64,000 bases of DNA from Streptomyces chattanoogensis (GTDB lineage: Bacteria; Actinomycetota; Actinomycetes; Streptomycetales; Streptomycetaceae). Location of the stretch: positions 685,977 through 749,976 of the forward strand of contig NZ_LGKG01000001.1 in the NCBI RefSeq assembly GCF_001294335.1, read 5' to 3'. Below are positions 17,860-26,017 of this stretch, piece after piece. A program made the translations under genes and the position numbers. The stretch's first letter is position 1; the number at the start of each line of letters is the position of its first letter. The notes beneath the pieces are model-generated. The model worked only from the letters and a program-made list of their open reading frames with translations, was not told the origin of the DNA and did no database searches.

Positions 17860-18459
17860 ATGACCCGCGTGATCGCCGGTACGGCCGGCGGCCGCCGCCT
17901 GGCCGTACCGCCGGGAAACGGCACCCGCCCGACCTCCGACCGGGCGCGCGAAGGCCTGTTCTCCACCTGGGAGTCGCTCGACGGCCCGCTCACCGGCGCC
18001 CGGGTCCTCGACCTGTACGGCGGCTCCGGCGCCGTCGGCCTGGAGGCGCTCTCCCGCGGCGCCGCTCATGTTCTGCTCGTCGAGTCCGACACCCGCGCAG
18101 CCCGCACCATCCGCGAGAACATCCACGCCATCGGCCTGCCCGGCGCCGAACTGCGCACCGGCAAGGCCGAGCAGACCGCCGCGGCCCCGGCCCCGGGCGA
18201 CCCGTACGACATCGTCTTCCTGGACCCGCCGTACGCCGCCACCGACGCCGATCTTCGCGAGATCCTGCTCACACTCCGTGGTCAGGGGTGGCTTGCGGAG
18301 GAAGCACTCGTCACCGTGGAACGCAGCACCAGAAGCGGCACGTTCCCCTGGCCGGACGGTTTCGAAGCGATCAAGGCCCGTCGCTACGGCGAGGCCACGC
18401 TTTGGTACGGTCGCGCCGCTTCGACGTCCGCCGAATCGACGTCAACAAGCGTGTCATGA
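17860..18459 (+). CDS. rsmD: 16S rRNA (guanine966-N2)-methyltransferase
   Basis: A SAM-dependent enzyme that methylates the 2-amino group of G966 in 16S rRNA. It is 199 residues. TRVIAGTAGGRRLAVPPG and RPTSDRAREGLFSTW are the N-terminal family signature. VLDLYGGSGAVGLEALSRGA is the SAM loop and IVFLDPPYA is the catalytic (D/N)PPY motif. It precedes coaD, the usual order in actinobacteria. The C-terminal Ser/Thr-rich tail overlaps an alternative upstream start of coaD. Confidence 0.96.
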   Translation: MTRVIAGTAGGRRLAVPPGNGTRPTSDRAREGLFSTWESLDGPLTGARVLDLYGGSGAVGLEALSRGAAHVLLVESDTRAARTIRENIHAIGLPGAELRTGKAEQTAAAPAPGDPYDIVFLDPPYAATDADLREILLTLRGQGWLAEEALVTVERSTRSGTFPWPDGFEAIKARRYGEATLWYGRAASTSAESTSTSVS

Positions 18460-18500
18460 CCGGACCGCAGCACACCGGACCGCAGAGCGAGGAGACGAAG

Positions 18501-18983
18501 TTGCGCCGCGCCGTCTGTCCGGGGTCGTTCGACCCCATCACCAACGGGCACCTGGACATCATCGCCCGTGCCTCCAAGCTGTACGACGTCGTCCATGTCG
18601 CCGTGATGATCAACCAGTCGAAGCAGGGCCTGTTCACCGTCGACGAGCGCATCGATCTCATCCGCCGGGCCACCGCCGAGTACGGCAATGTCGAGGTCGA
18701 GTCCTTCCACGGCCTGCTCGTCGACTTCTGCAAGCAGCGCGACATCCCCGCCATCGTCAAGGGCCTGCGCGCCGTCAGCGACTTCGACTACGAGCTCCAG
18801 ATGGCCCAGATGAACAACGGGCTGTCCGGCGTGGAGACCCTCTTCGTCCCCACCAACCCCACCTACAGCTTCCTCTCCTCCAGCCTCGTCAAGGAGGTCG
18901 CGGCCTGGGGCGGCGATGTCTCCCACCTGGTGCCGCCGTTCGTCCTCGACGCCCTGACCGAACGCCTGCGCAAGAAGCGGTGA
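18501..18983 (+). CDS. coaD: Pantetheine-phosphate adenylyltransferase
   Basis: Transfers AMP from ATP to 4'-phosphopantetheine in coenzyme A synthesis. It is 160 residues from the TTG at 18501, the usual size. The T/HxGH nucleotidyl-transfer motif is in CPGSFDPITNGHLDII, KGLRAVSDFDYELQMA follows, and SSSLVKEVAAWGGDV is the C-terminal motif. TTG is chosen because GAGGAG is 7 nt upstream and the protein then begins at the conserved RRAVCPGSFD. An in-frame ATG at 18456 overlaps the rsmD stop (ATGA) but lacks a ribosome-binding site. Confidence 0.96.
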   Translation: MRRAVCPGSFDPITNGHLDIIARASKLYDVVHVAVMINQSKQGLFTVDERIDLIRRATAEYGNVEVESFHGLLVDFCKQRDIPAIVKGLRAVSDFDYELQMAQMNNGLSGVETLFVPTNPTYSFLSSSLVKEVAAWGGDVSHLVPPFVLDALTERLRKKR

Positions 18984-19121
18984 CCTGCCGCGGCGGCGCC
19001 CCGGCGCGCACCGCCCCGGCGTTTTCCTGACGGGGCATCAGCGGGTGTCGGGCCGGGGTCCCGTGGTCGTACAGTCGTCCCGTTCCCTCGTTCCATCCCT
19101 TCAGAGAGTGGCGAGCCCAAG

Positions 19122-20285
19122 GTGGACGTGCAGAAGAAGCTCGACGACATCGTCGCGACCGTCGGCGGCGCCCGGTCCATGCCCATGTCGGCCTCGTGCG
19201 TGGTCAACCGCGCCGAGCTGCTCGCCCTGCTCGAGGAGGTGCGGGCGGCCCTGCCCGGCTCCCTCGCCCAGGCGCAGGAGCTGCTCGGCGGGCGGGAGCA
19301 GATGGTCGAGGAGGCACGGGCCGAGGCGGAGCGGATCATCGAGTCCGCGCACGCCCAGCGCGGCTCCCTGATCTCCGACACCGAGGTCGCCCGGCAGTCC
19401 CAGGACGAGGCGGACCGGATCCTGGCGGAGGCCCGCCGCGAGGCCGAGGAGATCCGCGCCGAGGCCGACGACTACGTCGATTCCAAGCTCGCCAACTTCG
19501 AGGTCGTGCTCACCAAGACCATCGGCTCCGTCGACCGCGGCCGCGAGAAGCTGCTCGGCCGCGGACCCGGTCTGGACGAGCAGGGCTACGAGGACACCGA
19601 GGCCCCCGAGCGCAGCGCCGACCCGGAGACCCTCAAGCAGCGCGCCGACGCCTACGTGGACGCCAAGTTCGGCGCCTTCCAGGCCGTACTCACCAAGACG
19701 CTGGAGGCGGTCGGCCGCGGCCGCGACAAGCTCCAGGGTGCGCGGGCGATCGATGAGCTCGGCGTGCACATGGCGACCGCGGGCGACCCGGGGGCCGCGC
19801 AGCCGCAGGCCGACGCGGAGTATCTCGCCGAGCTGGCGGGCATCGGCGCCGGCCAGGACCCCCAGCCGCCCCAGGCCGCGCCCCAGGCCCCGCCGCAGCC
19901 CCAGGAGCACCAGCAGCTCCCTGACCCCCAGCAGCCGCTCCAGCCCCAGGAACAGTTCCAGGAACAGTTCCAGCAGGGCTACTACGCGGACCCGGCGGCG
20001 TACCAGCAGCAGGACGCCTACGGCTATCAGCAGCCCCAGCAGGTCGCGTACACCCAGCACCAGCAGGACCCGTACGGCTACGACTGGCAGCAGCAGTCCC
20101 AGCAGCAGGGCTACGACCCGAACGCCTACCTCCAGCAGCAGGTGCCGCCGCAGCCCCCGCACGCCCCCCAGGACCCGAATGCCCAGGCCGGGGCGCTGGA
20201 CGAAACCAGCCTCTTCGACACCAGCATGATCAACATGGATCAGATCCGGCAGTACGAGGAGCAGTACGAACAGCGGCGCCAGTAG
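19122..20285 (+). CDS. DivIVA / ATP-synthase-b-like coiled-coil protein with Gln/Pro-rich tail
   Basis: A 387-residue protein of unknown exact role, conserved in streptomycetes at this position. Residues about 25-130 form a long charged coiled coil (EQMVEEARAEAERIIESAHA... ADRILAEARREAEEIRAEAD) like DivIVA and ATP-synthase b subunits. Two similar blocks, DSKLANFEVVLTKTIGSVDRG and DAKFGAFQAVLTKTLEAVGRG, look like an internal duplication about 70 residues apart. The last 130 residues are rich in Gln, Pro and Tyr, probably disordered, ending in a conserved-looking acidic peptide MDQIRQYEEQYEQRRQ. The start is GTG. A role in polar growth or membrane scaffolding is an inference. Confidence 0.75.
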   Translation: MDVQKKLDDIVATVGGARSMPMSASCVVNRAELLALLEEVRAALPGSLAQAQELLGGREQMVEEARAEAERIIESAHAQRGSLISDTEVARQSQDEADRILAEARREAEEIRAEADDYVDSKLANFEVVLTKTIGSVDRGREKLLGRGPGLDEQGYEDTEAPERSADPETLKQRADAYVDAKFGAFQAVLTKTLEAVGRGRDKLQGARAIDELGVHMATAGDPGAAQPQADAEYLAELAGIGAGQDPQPPQAAPQAPPQPQEHQQLPDPQQPLQPQEQFQEQFQQGYYADPAAYQQQDAYGYQQPQQVAYTQHQQDPYGYDWQQQSQQQGYDPNAYLQQQVPPQPPHAPQDPNAQAGALDETSLFDTSMINMDQIRQYEEQYEQRRQ

Positions 20286-20323
20286 GCGGGCGGGTAACCG
20301 CCGCCGTAACGGCCGGAAGCGGA

Positions 20324-20353
20324 TTGGGCCTATCGGGAACGGTCCAGTATCCT
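20324..20353 (+). promoter_or_regulatory. Candidate promoter for DUF177-rpmF-rnc
   Basis: TTGGGC (20324-20329) and TATCCT (20348-20353), with an 18-bp spacer, fit a vegetative sigma factor promoter upstream of the ribosomal-protein operon. Confidence 0.4.
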
Positions 20354-20480
20354 GACTGTTCGGTCGCGTCTACGTTCGCGATCACTGCTGCCCGCATACC
20401 CATCCGGTTCCGGGCGGCTGACAGCGCAGTACAGAAAGCAGGAAGCCATCAACGCCCGCCTCGACCACCGTTCCCCGCTC

Positions 20481-21068
20481 GTGTTCGACACACGCGAGCT
20501 GGGTCGTCGTCCCGGCACGCTCAAGCGGCTCTCCCGCACCGTCGAGGCCCCCCGTGACCTCGGCAATGAGGTCATCGGAGTGCCCGAGGGCGCGCCGATC
20601 GAACTCGACCTCCGCCTGGAATCGGTCATGGACGGGGTGCTTGTCACAGGTACCGCCCGTGCAGCCGTGAAGGGGGAGTGCGTAAGGTGTCTGGAGCCGC
20701 TGGAGCGAGAGCTCGATGCGGACTTCCAGGAGATGTTCTCCTACCCCGACGCCGACGACCGGAGCCGCCCCGCGGAGTCCGGCGACGACGCCGAGGACGA
20801 GGAAGACACGTTCTTCGTCGAGGACGACCTGTTCGACCTCGAACCCGTGCTGCGGGACGCGGTGGTGCTCACACTGCCGCTGCAGCCGGTGTGCCAGGAC
20901 GACTGCCCCGGCCTGTGCTCCGATTGCGGAGCGCGGCTGGCGGACGACCCGGACCACCACCATGACGCCGTCGACGCACGTTGGGCGGCACTGCAGGAAC
21001 TCGTCGTGACCGACGACGAGAAGGACACCCTCCCCCGCGACGGCGGGGATGAACCTCAGGAGAAGTAG
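20481..21068 (+). CDS. DUF177 (YceD) family protein
   Basis: A 195-residue minimum protein of the DUF177/YceD family, which precedes rpmF in most bacteria and is tied to 23S rRNA maturation. It has the central acidic and strand-rich YceD core ([41 protein letters not shown]) and a C-terminal Cys cluster [13 protein letters not shown] that may bind metal. GTG at 20481 has no ribosome-binding site. The family-like N-terminus reads back to an ATC codon at 20448 ([19 protein letters not shown]) behind AGGAAG, so the true start may be non-standard. rpmF follows after 2 nt. Confidence 0.88.
   Translation: MFDTRELGRRPGTLKRLSRTVEAPRDLGNEVIGVPEGAPIELDLRLESVMDGVLVTGTARAAVKGECVRCLEPLERELDADFQEMFSYPDADDRSRPAESGDDAEDEEDTFFVEDDLFDLEPVLRDAVVLTLPLQPVCQDDCPGLCSDCGARLADDPDHHHDAVDARWAALQELVVTDDEKDTLPRDGGDEPQEK
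21033..21057 (+). repeat. Type I-E-repeat-like hairpin unit, copy 1
   Basis: CCCCGC, a 4-nt loop (GACG) and GCGGGG are followed by ATGAACCTC. The unit lies inside the last codons of the DUF177 gene, 38 nt upstream of rpmF. An almost identical unit is found at 21285-21309. Confidence 0.7.
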
Positions 21069-21070
21069 CC

Positions 21071-21244
21071 GTGGCTGTTCCGAAGCGGAAGATGTCGCGC
21101 AGCAACACGCGCCACCGCCGGTCGCAGTGGAAGGCTGCGGTCCCCACCCTGGTGGCGTGCGAGCGCTGCCACGAGCCGAAGCAGCAGCACATCGCGTGCC
21201 CCGCTTGCGGCACCTACAACAAGCGCCAGGTCCTCGAGGTCTGA
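21071..21244 (+). CDS. rpmF: Ribosomal protein bL32 (zinc-ribbon form)
   Basis: A large-subunit ribosomal protein of 57 residues. It begins [20 protein letters not shown] and has four cysteines (C30, C33, C43, C46) in CERC and CPAC, so this is the zinc-containing form. The start is GTG, with GGAG in the last codons of the DUF177 gene as ribosome-binding site. It sits between DUF177 and rnc and is flanked by two copies of a hairpin repeat. Confidence 0.97.
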   Translation: MAVPKRKMSRSNTRHRRSQWKAAVPTLVACERCHEPKQQHIACPACGTYNKRQVLEV

Positions 21245-21263
21245 GCGGCGGGTGACGGGCTCC

Positions 21264-22103
21264 ATGTCAGACGCCAATCCGTCCCCCCGCAAACGCGGGG
21301 ATGAACCTCCGGCAGACACGGCCTCGTCCCACACGCTTCTGGAAGGGCGGCTCGGGTACAAGCTCGAGTCCGCCCTTCTGGTGCGTGCGCTGACGCACCG
21401 CTCGTACGCCTACGAGAACGGCGGTCTGCCCACCAACGAGCGGCTCGAGTTCCTCGGGGACTCGGTGCTCGGCCTGGTGGTCACCGACACGCTGTACCGC
21501 ATCCACCCCGACCTGCCCGAAGGCCAGCTGGCCAAGCTGCGGGCCGCGGTGGTCAACTCGCGTGCGCTCGCCGAGGTGGGCCGCGGCCTCGACCTCGGTG
21601 CCTTCATCCGCCTCGGCCGGGGCGAAGAGGGCACGGGCGGCCGGGACAAGGCCTCCATCCTCGCCGACACCCTCGAAGCGGTGATCGGCGCGGTCTATCT
21701 CGACCAGGGCCTCGACGCGGCCGGCGAGCTGGTGCACCGGCTCTTCGACCCGCTCATCGAGAAGTCCTCCAGCCTGGGCGCGGGCCTGGACTGGAAGACC
21801 AGCCTCCAGGAGCTCACCGCGACCGAAGGTCTCGGCGTGCCGGAATACCTGGTCACCGAGACCGGCCCGGACCACGAGAAGACCTTCACTGCTGCCGCCC
21901 GCGTCGGTGGTGTCTCGTACGGCACCGGCACCGGCCGCAGCAAGAAGGAAGCCGAGCAGCAGGCGGCCGAGTCCGCGTGGCGATCGATTCGCGCCGCGGC
22001 GGACGAGGCGGCCAAGGCCAAGGAGTCGGCTTCCGGCGACACTGCGTCGCCGGGCGACGACTCGGCTCCGGCTTCCGGCGACACCACGTCGCCGGCGCAC
22101 TGA
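21264..22103 (+). CDS. rnc: Ribonuclease III
   Basis: A double-strand-specific endoribonuclease that processes rRNA and regulatory RNAs; in Streptomyces it (AbsB) also affects antibiotic production. It is about 279 residues. The catalytic signature [16 protein letters not shown] (about residue 55), the second acidic motif [16 protein letters not shown] (about 130), and the C-terminal dsRNA-binding domain ([20 protein letters not shown]...[16 protein letters not shown]) are complete. A 35-residue Ala/Ser/Asp tail with two near-identical SGDT(A/T)SP units follows. ATG 21264 and GTG 21252 are both possible starts. Confidence 0.97.
   Translation: MSDANPSPRKRGDEPPADTASSHTLLEGRLGYKLESALLVRALTHRSYAYENGGLPTNERLEFLGDSVLGLVVTDTLYRIHPDLPEGQLAKLRAAVVNSRALAEVGRGLDLGAFIRLGRGEEGTGGRDKASILADTLEAVIGAVYLDQGLDAAGELVHRLFDPLIEKSSSLGAGLDWKTSLQELTATEGLGVPEYLVTETGPDHEKTFTAAARVGGVSYGTGTGRSKKEAEQQAAESAWRSIRAAADEAAKAKESASGDTASPGDDSAPASGDTTSPAH
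21285..21309 (+). repeat. Type I-E-repeat-like hairpin unit, copy 2
   Basis: CCCCGC, a 4-nt loop (AAAC) and GCGGGG are followed by ATGAACCTC, within the N-terminal codons of rnc. It is exactly 252 nt from copy 1 and in the same reading phase (both encode PR-x-x-GDEP). The copies differ only in the loop. Confidence 0.7.
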
Positions 22104-22113
22104 ATCACCCCTT

Positions 22114-22158
22114 CTGACCCCGTCCGGGACGGCCGCGCGCCGCCCCCGACGGGGTCAG
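22114..22158 (+). terminator. Terminator between rnc and mutM
   Basis: CTGACCCCGTC (22114-22124) pairs perfectly with GACGGGGTCAG (22148-22158) around a GC-rich 23-nt loop. It lies 11 nt after the rnc stop and just upstream of the mutM leader. Confidence 0.75.
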
Positions 22159-22207
22159 AGGTCTTTCCCAGGACCAGGACCAGGACCGATCGCGAGGAGC
22201 GTCTCCC

Positions 22208-23146
22208 GTGCCCGAACTGCCCGAGGTGGAGGTCGTACGCCGAGGACTGGAGCGCTGGGTCAGCGGCCGCACCATTGACGCCGTCGAGGTCCGCCACCCG
22301 CGCGCGATCCGCCGCCACACGGCCGGCGCGGCCGACTTCGCGGCCCGCCTCGAAGGCCTGCGCCTGGGTACGGCACGCCGCCGCGGCAAATACCTCTGGC
22401 TCCCGGTGACCGGCGGCGGCCCGGCCGCACAGACCGCCGCCGAAGGCATCGGCCCCCGCGTCACCCCCTCCGTCACCCACGGCCTGGCGGTCCTCGCCCA
22501 CCTCGGCATGAGCGGCCAGCTGCTGGTCCAGCCCCAGGACGCCCCCGACGAGAAGCACCTGCGCATCCGCATCCGCTTCGCCGACGACCTGGACACCGAA
22601 CTCCGCTTCGTCGACCAGCGCACCTTCGGCGGCCTCTCCCTGCACGACACCGTCCCCGGCGACGCCGACCACCTCCCCGACGTCATCGCCCATATCGCCC
22701 GGGACCCGCTCGACCCCGCCTTCGACGACGCCGCCTTCCACACCGCGCTGCGCCGCCGCCGGACCACCATCAAGCGGGCCCTGCTCGACCAGTCGCTGAT
22801 CAGCGGCGTCGGCAACATCTACGCCGACGAGGCGCTGTGGCGCAGCAAGCTCCACTTCGACCGGCCGACCGCCACCTTCACCCGCCCCCGCACCGCCGAG
22901 CTGCTCGGCCACGTACGGGACGTGATGAACGCCGCGCTCGCCGTCGGCGGCACCAGCTTCGACAGCCTCTACGTCAACGTGAACGGCGAGTCCGGCTACT
23001 TCGACCGCTCCCTGGACGCCTACGGCCGCGAGGACGAACCCTGCCGCCGCTGCGGCACCCCCATCCGCCGCCGCCCCTGGATGAACCGCTCCAGCTACTT
23101 CTGCCCGCGGTGCCAGCGGCCGCCGCGGCCCGTGCCGGCGGGCTGA
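22208..23146 (+). CDS. mutM: Formamidopyrimidine-DNA glycosylase
   Basis: A base-excision repair enzyme that removes 8-oxoguanine and FapyG and cuts at the abasic site. It is 312 residues. The N-terminal PELPEVE provides the Schiff-base proline and Glu. Further features are [10 protein letters not shown] (catalytic Lys), HLGMSGQLL, the helix-two-turn-helix [14 protein letters not shown], and a C-terminal zinc finger, CRRCGTPI...YFCPRC. The start is GTG with an upstream GAGGAG. A 20-residue insert around [19 protein letters not shown] is lineage-specific length variation. Confidence 0.96.
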   Translation: MPELPEVEVVRRGLERWVSGRTIDAVEVRHPRAIRRHTAGAADFAARLEGLRLGTARRRGKYLWLPVTGGGPAAQTAAEGIGPRVTPSVTHGLAVLAHLGMSGQLLVQPQDAPDEKHLRIRIRFADDLDTELRFVDQRTFGGLSLHDTVPGDADHLPDVIAHIARDPLDPAFDDAAFHTALRRRRTTIKRALLDQSLISGVGNIYADEALWRSKLHFDRPTATFTRPRTAELLGHVRDVMNAALAVGGTSFDSLYVNVNGESGYFDRSLDAYGREDEPCRRCGTPIRRRPWMNRSSYFCPRCQRPPRPVPAG

Positions 23147-23185
23147 CGCGACGGCCCCGGATGCCATGCCTGGCTCGCCTGCGCC

Positions 23186-23686
23186 GTGCCGGTGGCGCAG
23201 CCTGGGGGAGTGAGCGACCACAAGCCGGGCGGCTCGTCGTGGCGGGACGGCGAACGGCGCGGCGGCGTGCGGCGGTCGCGTCTGGTCTGGGTCGAGGCTG
23301 CCCTGATGGGGGTGTCGGTGCTGCTGCTCGTCGCCGTCGTCTTCCGTTATCTGAAAGCGCGAGAGGCGGGGCTGTACTCGGGCACCACCATCACGATTCC
23401 CCATGAGACCGTCGGCGGGGGTGGCGCCGGAACGTTCCCCGGGAGTCCCGGCGTCACGCACCCGCCCGCCGACACCCCGCATCCGGCTTCGACGCCCACC
23501 CCCACCGTGACCGTGACCGAGTTCGTGCAGGTCCCTCCCAAGGGCGGCGCGCCGGAGCTGATGGCCGCGATCGCGGCGGTGGTCAGCGCGGAGTTCGGCG
23601 GTGCGACCTTCTTCGCCGGCGTGCGCCGCGAGGAACGCAAGCGGGCCCTGCGGGACCGTCCGGGGCCGCCCGCCCGGGAATCCTGA
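23186..23686 (+). CDS. Hypothetical single-pass membrane protein
   Basis: A protein of about 166 residues with one clear transmembrane helix (about residues 34-54, WVEAALMGVSVLLLVAVVF) after a positively charged N-terminus. This is followed by a Pro/Thr-rich segment (HPPADTPHPASTPTPTVTVTE) that looks like an exposed linker, a second moderately hydrophobic helix (ELMAAIAAVVSAEFGGATFF), and a basic C-terminus. The start is uncertain (GTG 23186 or 23210; a purine-rich GGGGGAG touches the latter). No domain is recognised. It lies between mutM and the convergent CAP-domain gene. Confidence 0.6.
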   Translation: MPVAQPGGVSDHKPGGSSWRDGERRGGVRRSRLVWVEAALMGVSVLLLVAVVFRYLKAREAGLYSGTTITIPHETVGGGGAGTFPGSPGVTHPPADTPHPASTPTPTVTVTEFVQVPPKGGAPELMAAIAAVVSAEFGGATFFAGVRREERKRALRDRPGPPARES

Positions 23687-23716
23687 CCGGCGCCTGGCAC
23701 CCCACCTGCGGAAACT

Positions 23717-24664
23717 TCAGAACCCGAAGTCCTGCGTCCACCACGGCCCGCCCGGCCCGAAGTGCGCTCCGACGCCCAGCGTCTTGTACTCGCAGTTGAG
23801 GATGTTGGCGCGGTGGCCGGGGCTGTCCATCCAGGAGTCCATCACGGACTGGGCATTGGCCTGGCCGCGGGCGATGTTCTCGCCGCCGAGGTTGTCGATG
23901 CCCTGTTCACGGGCGCGGTCCCAGGGCGTGTCGCCGTCCGGGTCGGTGTGGTCGAAGAAGCCGCGCTCGGCCATGTCGTCGCTGAAGCTCCGGGCCAGTC
24001 CGGCGAGTTGCCTGCCGGCGGTCACCGGTGCGCAGCCGGCCTGGGCGCGCTCCTGGTTGACGAGGGAGAGCACCTCGGCCTCGGCGGACGACTCGGGGTC
24101 CGCGCTCTGCGACGGGGCCGCGGAGGTCTCGGAGGCCGGGGCGGAGGCCGGATCGGAGGTCTTCGCGGGGCCGTGCGAGGAACCGGTCTTTCCGGCCGGG
24201 GATTTGGCCGTACGGTGCGGGGCGGGCGAGGCCGACGGGGACGCCGAGGAGGACGGGGCGGGGGTCTCCCCGGCCGGCGGCCGGGGGCGGGTCCGCGGGG
24301 CGGTGGGCCGTTCGGCGCCGCGGCTGGCCGGGGCCGTGGCGCGGTCCGTCGGGCGCACGGAACTGCCGCCCGGCAGGTCGGCCTCCGGCAGCGAATCGGC
24401 ACGTACCCGCTCGCCGCGCTCGCCGCCGCTCACCTCGAACTGGCCGCCGCCCGGGATCAGTCCGGAAGCGACCGCGACGGCCCCCATGGCCACCGCGGCC
24501 GAGGCGCCGAGCAGCCCGGTGCGCACCGGCGCCGTCCGGCGGCCGCGCGCGGCGCGGTGACCGGCGTGCCGGGCGGTGCCCGCCGGCGCGCCTGCCGGTG
24601 CGTCAGCAGACCGGGTACGTAGGGGTTCCGGCGCGGGGGGAGCAGAGCGTCGATGGCGGCCCAT
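23717..24664 (-). CDS. Secreted or membrane-anchored CAP (SCP/PR-1, YkwD-like) domain protein
   Basis: A 315-residue protein. A basic N-terminus leads to a hydrophobic segment (TGLLGASAAVAMGAVAVASG, about residues 52-71) that serves as signal or anchor. A long Pro/Ser/Ala-rich linker (about 85-195) and a C-terminal CAP domain follow (EVLSLVNQERAQAGCAPV, HTDPDGDTPWDRAREQG, GENIARGQ, MDSPGHRANILNCEYKTLGVG). The CAP His and Glu residues (GFFDHTD, GENI, GHRAN) are retained. CAP proteins are extracellular and of diverse or unknown function. ATG 24664 has GGAAGGAAG upstream; TTG 24694 is an alternative. Confidence 0.9.
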   Translation of the reverse strand: MGRHRRSAPPAPEPLRTRSADAPAGAPAGTARHAGHRAARGRRTAPVRTGLLGASAAVAMGAVAVASGLIPGGGQFEVSGGERGERVRADSLPEADLPGGSSVRPTDRATAPASRGAERPTAPRTRPRPPAGETPAPSSSASPSASPAPHRTAKSPAGKTGSSHGPAKTSDPASAPASETSAAPSQSADPESSAEAEVLSLVNQERAQAGCAPVTAGRQLAGLARSFSDDMAERGFFDHTDPDGDTPWDRAREQGIDNLGGENIARGQANAQSVMDSWMDSPGHRANILNCEYKTLGVGAHFGPGGPWWTQDFGF

Positions 24665-24698
24665 CCGCGGTCTTCCTTCCGTCCTCGACGTCAAGTCG

Positions 24699-24718
24699 AC
24701 TCACCCGAAAGGGTGAGT
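24699..24718. promoter_or_regulatory. GNRA-loop hairpin upstream of the CAP gene
   Basis: A perfect 8-bp stem, ACTCACCC / GGGTGAGT, has a GAAA loop and starts 35 nt upstream of the chosen CAP gene start. It could be an operator dyad or an RNA element in the 5' leader. Confidence 0.4.
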
Positions 24719-24796
24719 TCCGATGTCGGGGGACTGTACGGCATGGCGTGCCGGGCCGAGGTGCTCAACGGGCAATTGGCCGGTTAACGTGCACAC

Positions 24797-25078
24797 ATGA
24801 ACGAAGACGTCCGGGTGACCGCGTGGGTGCGGGGTCGTGTCCAAGGGGTCGGATTCCGCTGGTTCACCCGCGCGAACGCCCTGCGTATCGGTGAACTCGC
24901 AGGATTCGCGAGCAATCTCGGCGACGGCCGCGTCCAGGTGGTGGCAGAGGGGCCGAAGGACCGCTGTGACCAACTGCTGGACTGGCTGCGGACCGGTGAC
25001 ACGCCCGGCCGGGTCGACGGTGTCACTGAGATATGGGACACGCCCCGCGGCGGATACGACGGCTTCGAAATCCGCTGA
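24797..25078 (+). CDS. acyP: Acylphosphatase
   Basis: A small cytoplasmic enzyme that hydrolyses acylphosphates. It is 93 residues, the family size. [20 protein letters not shown] holds the phosphate loop and catalytic Arg (about residue 21), and [18 protein letters not shown] holds the catalytic Asn (about 39). The start is ATG. It diverges from the CAP gene. Confidence 0.97.
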   Translation: MNEDVRVTAWVRGRVQGVGFRWFTRANALRIGELAGFASNLGDGRVQVVAEGPKDRCDQLLDWLRTGDTPGRVDGVTEIWDTPRGGYDGFEIR

Positions 25079-25457
25079 GCGGGGCGGCGGCGCTCACCGT
25101 ACGGCCGACAAAAATGATCTTTGGGCTATGCCTTTGTCAGCTGCGCGCAGGAGATAACGCCTGGTGGTTGCCAACTCGGCCGACCCGTGCAAGGCTGCCG
25201 CTGTACGGATGATCTCCACACCCCGCGGGACCTTTCTGGAGAGCTTGCGCAGAGCCGAGACGGCCGCGCACTCTCGGGCACCCGAGGATACGGGGTGTGA
25301 TCGTGTTGACCCTCAAACCTTTTGGTGAGACTCTGGAATCCCCGCGCACCTTAGCTGTTTGGCATTGAAGACACCAGGAATGACAAGCACCGCGGGTGCG
25401 AATCCCTCACGACCCACACCGCTTCGGTCGGTCACTCAGTGTGGAGGACCATCCATC
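25079..25457. other. Intergenic region acyP to small coiled-coil gene
   Basis: 379 bp without a recognisable gene. It is locally AT-richer than average, and TTGACC occurs near 25307. Two small dyads are visible: GCACC-GCG-GGTGC at 25387-25399, and CCACAC (25414-25419) with GTGTGG (25439-25444), the latter touching the GGAGG ribosome-binding site of the next gene. It probably contains that gene's promoter and a structured leader. A small RNA cannot be excluded. Confidence 0.4.
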
Positions 25458-25661
25458 ATGGCAAAGGCGCTTCTCGGTTACGTCGGCGGCTCCGACCCCC
25501 GAGTCCTCTCCGAGATGCGACGGCTTCAGCAGCGCGTCCAGGACCTTGAATCCGAACTTATTCGGATGCAGGCCGAAAACGACATGCTGTCCGCTGCCGC
25601 ACGTCACGACGACTCGATGCTCGACATCGACGTACCCCAGGCGGAGCCCGCGCTCACCTGA
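25458..25661 (+). CDS. Small conserved coiled-coil protein
   Basis: A 67-residue protein starting MAKALLGYVGGSDPRVLSEM, followed by a heptad-patterned helix (RRLQQRVQDLESELIRMQAEND) and an acidic tail. I recall small proteins like this next to smc in streptomycetes; the function is unknown. The ATG at 25458 follows GTGGAGGACC closely and the frame before it is leader. A strong terminator follows, so it is a separate transcript. Confidence 0.85.
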   Translation: MAKALLGYVGGSDPRVLSEMRRLQQRVQDLESELIRMQAENDMLSAAARHDDSMLDIDVPQAEPALT

Positions 25662-25730
25662 CCCACAACATCAGGGCCGGTCGGGCTGCTCGCCAGCCGC
25701 TTGAGGCACCGCCGCTCCTTCAAGATCTGC

Positions 25731-25760
25731 AAGGGACGCTTCGGCGTCCCTTCGTCGTTT
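25731..25760 (+). terminator. Terminator after the small coiled-coil gene
   Basis: A perfect 9-bp stem, AAGGGACGC / GCGTCCCTT, closed by a TTCG tetraloop is followed by CGTCGTTT. Confidence 0.9.
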
Positions 25761-26017
25761 CCCCGGCCTTTTGCCGAGTCCGTCCGGTCGCCGTATCCGT
25801 CCCGCCTCTGCGGCCCCTTCCGCACCGCGGCGTCTTCCTTACGCCATGATGTGCCCGGCACTTTCCCTGGTGAAACCGAAAAGGAACGCCGCCGCACGGC
25901 CGAAGGCACGCTCAAAAGCATCCGCGGGGCGATACCCGGGCCCGGTACACCCTGCGAAAGGGCGGCGGCGGAATGTTGGGGCCGCCCGCCCGGAGACGGC
26001 CGGTAGAGTCCAACGGC

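Noticed and set aside
19861..20150. CAG-rich stretch as a nucleotide repeat or mobile element
   Set aside because: It encodes the Gln/Pro-rich tail of the coiled-coil protein in a single frame and is ordinary low-complexity coding sequence.
21033..21309. A CRISPR array
   Set aside because: Only two repeat-like units exist, they lie inside conserved genes with rpmF between them, and no cas gene is nearby.
25390..25412. tRNA-like T-arm (GTGCGAATCCC) upstream of the small coiled-coil gene
   Set aside because: The TTC of the T-loop is missing and no acceptor or anticodon stem can be matched around it.
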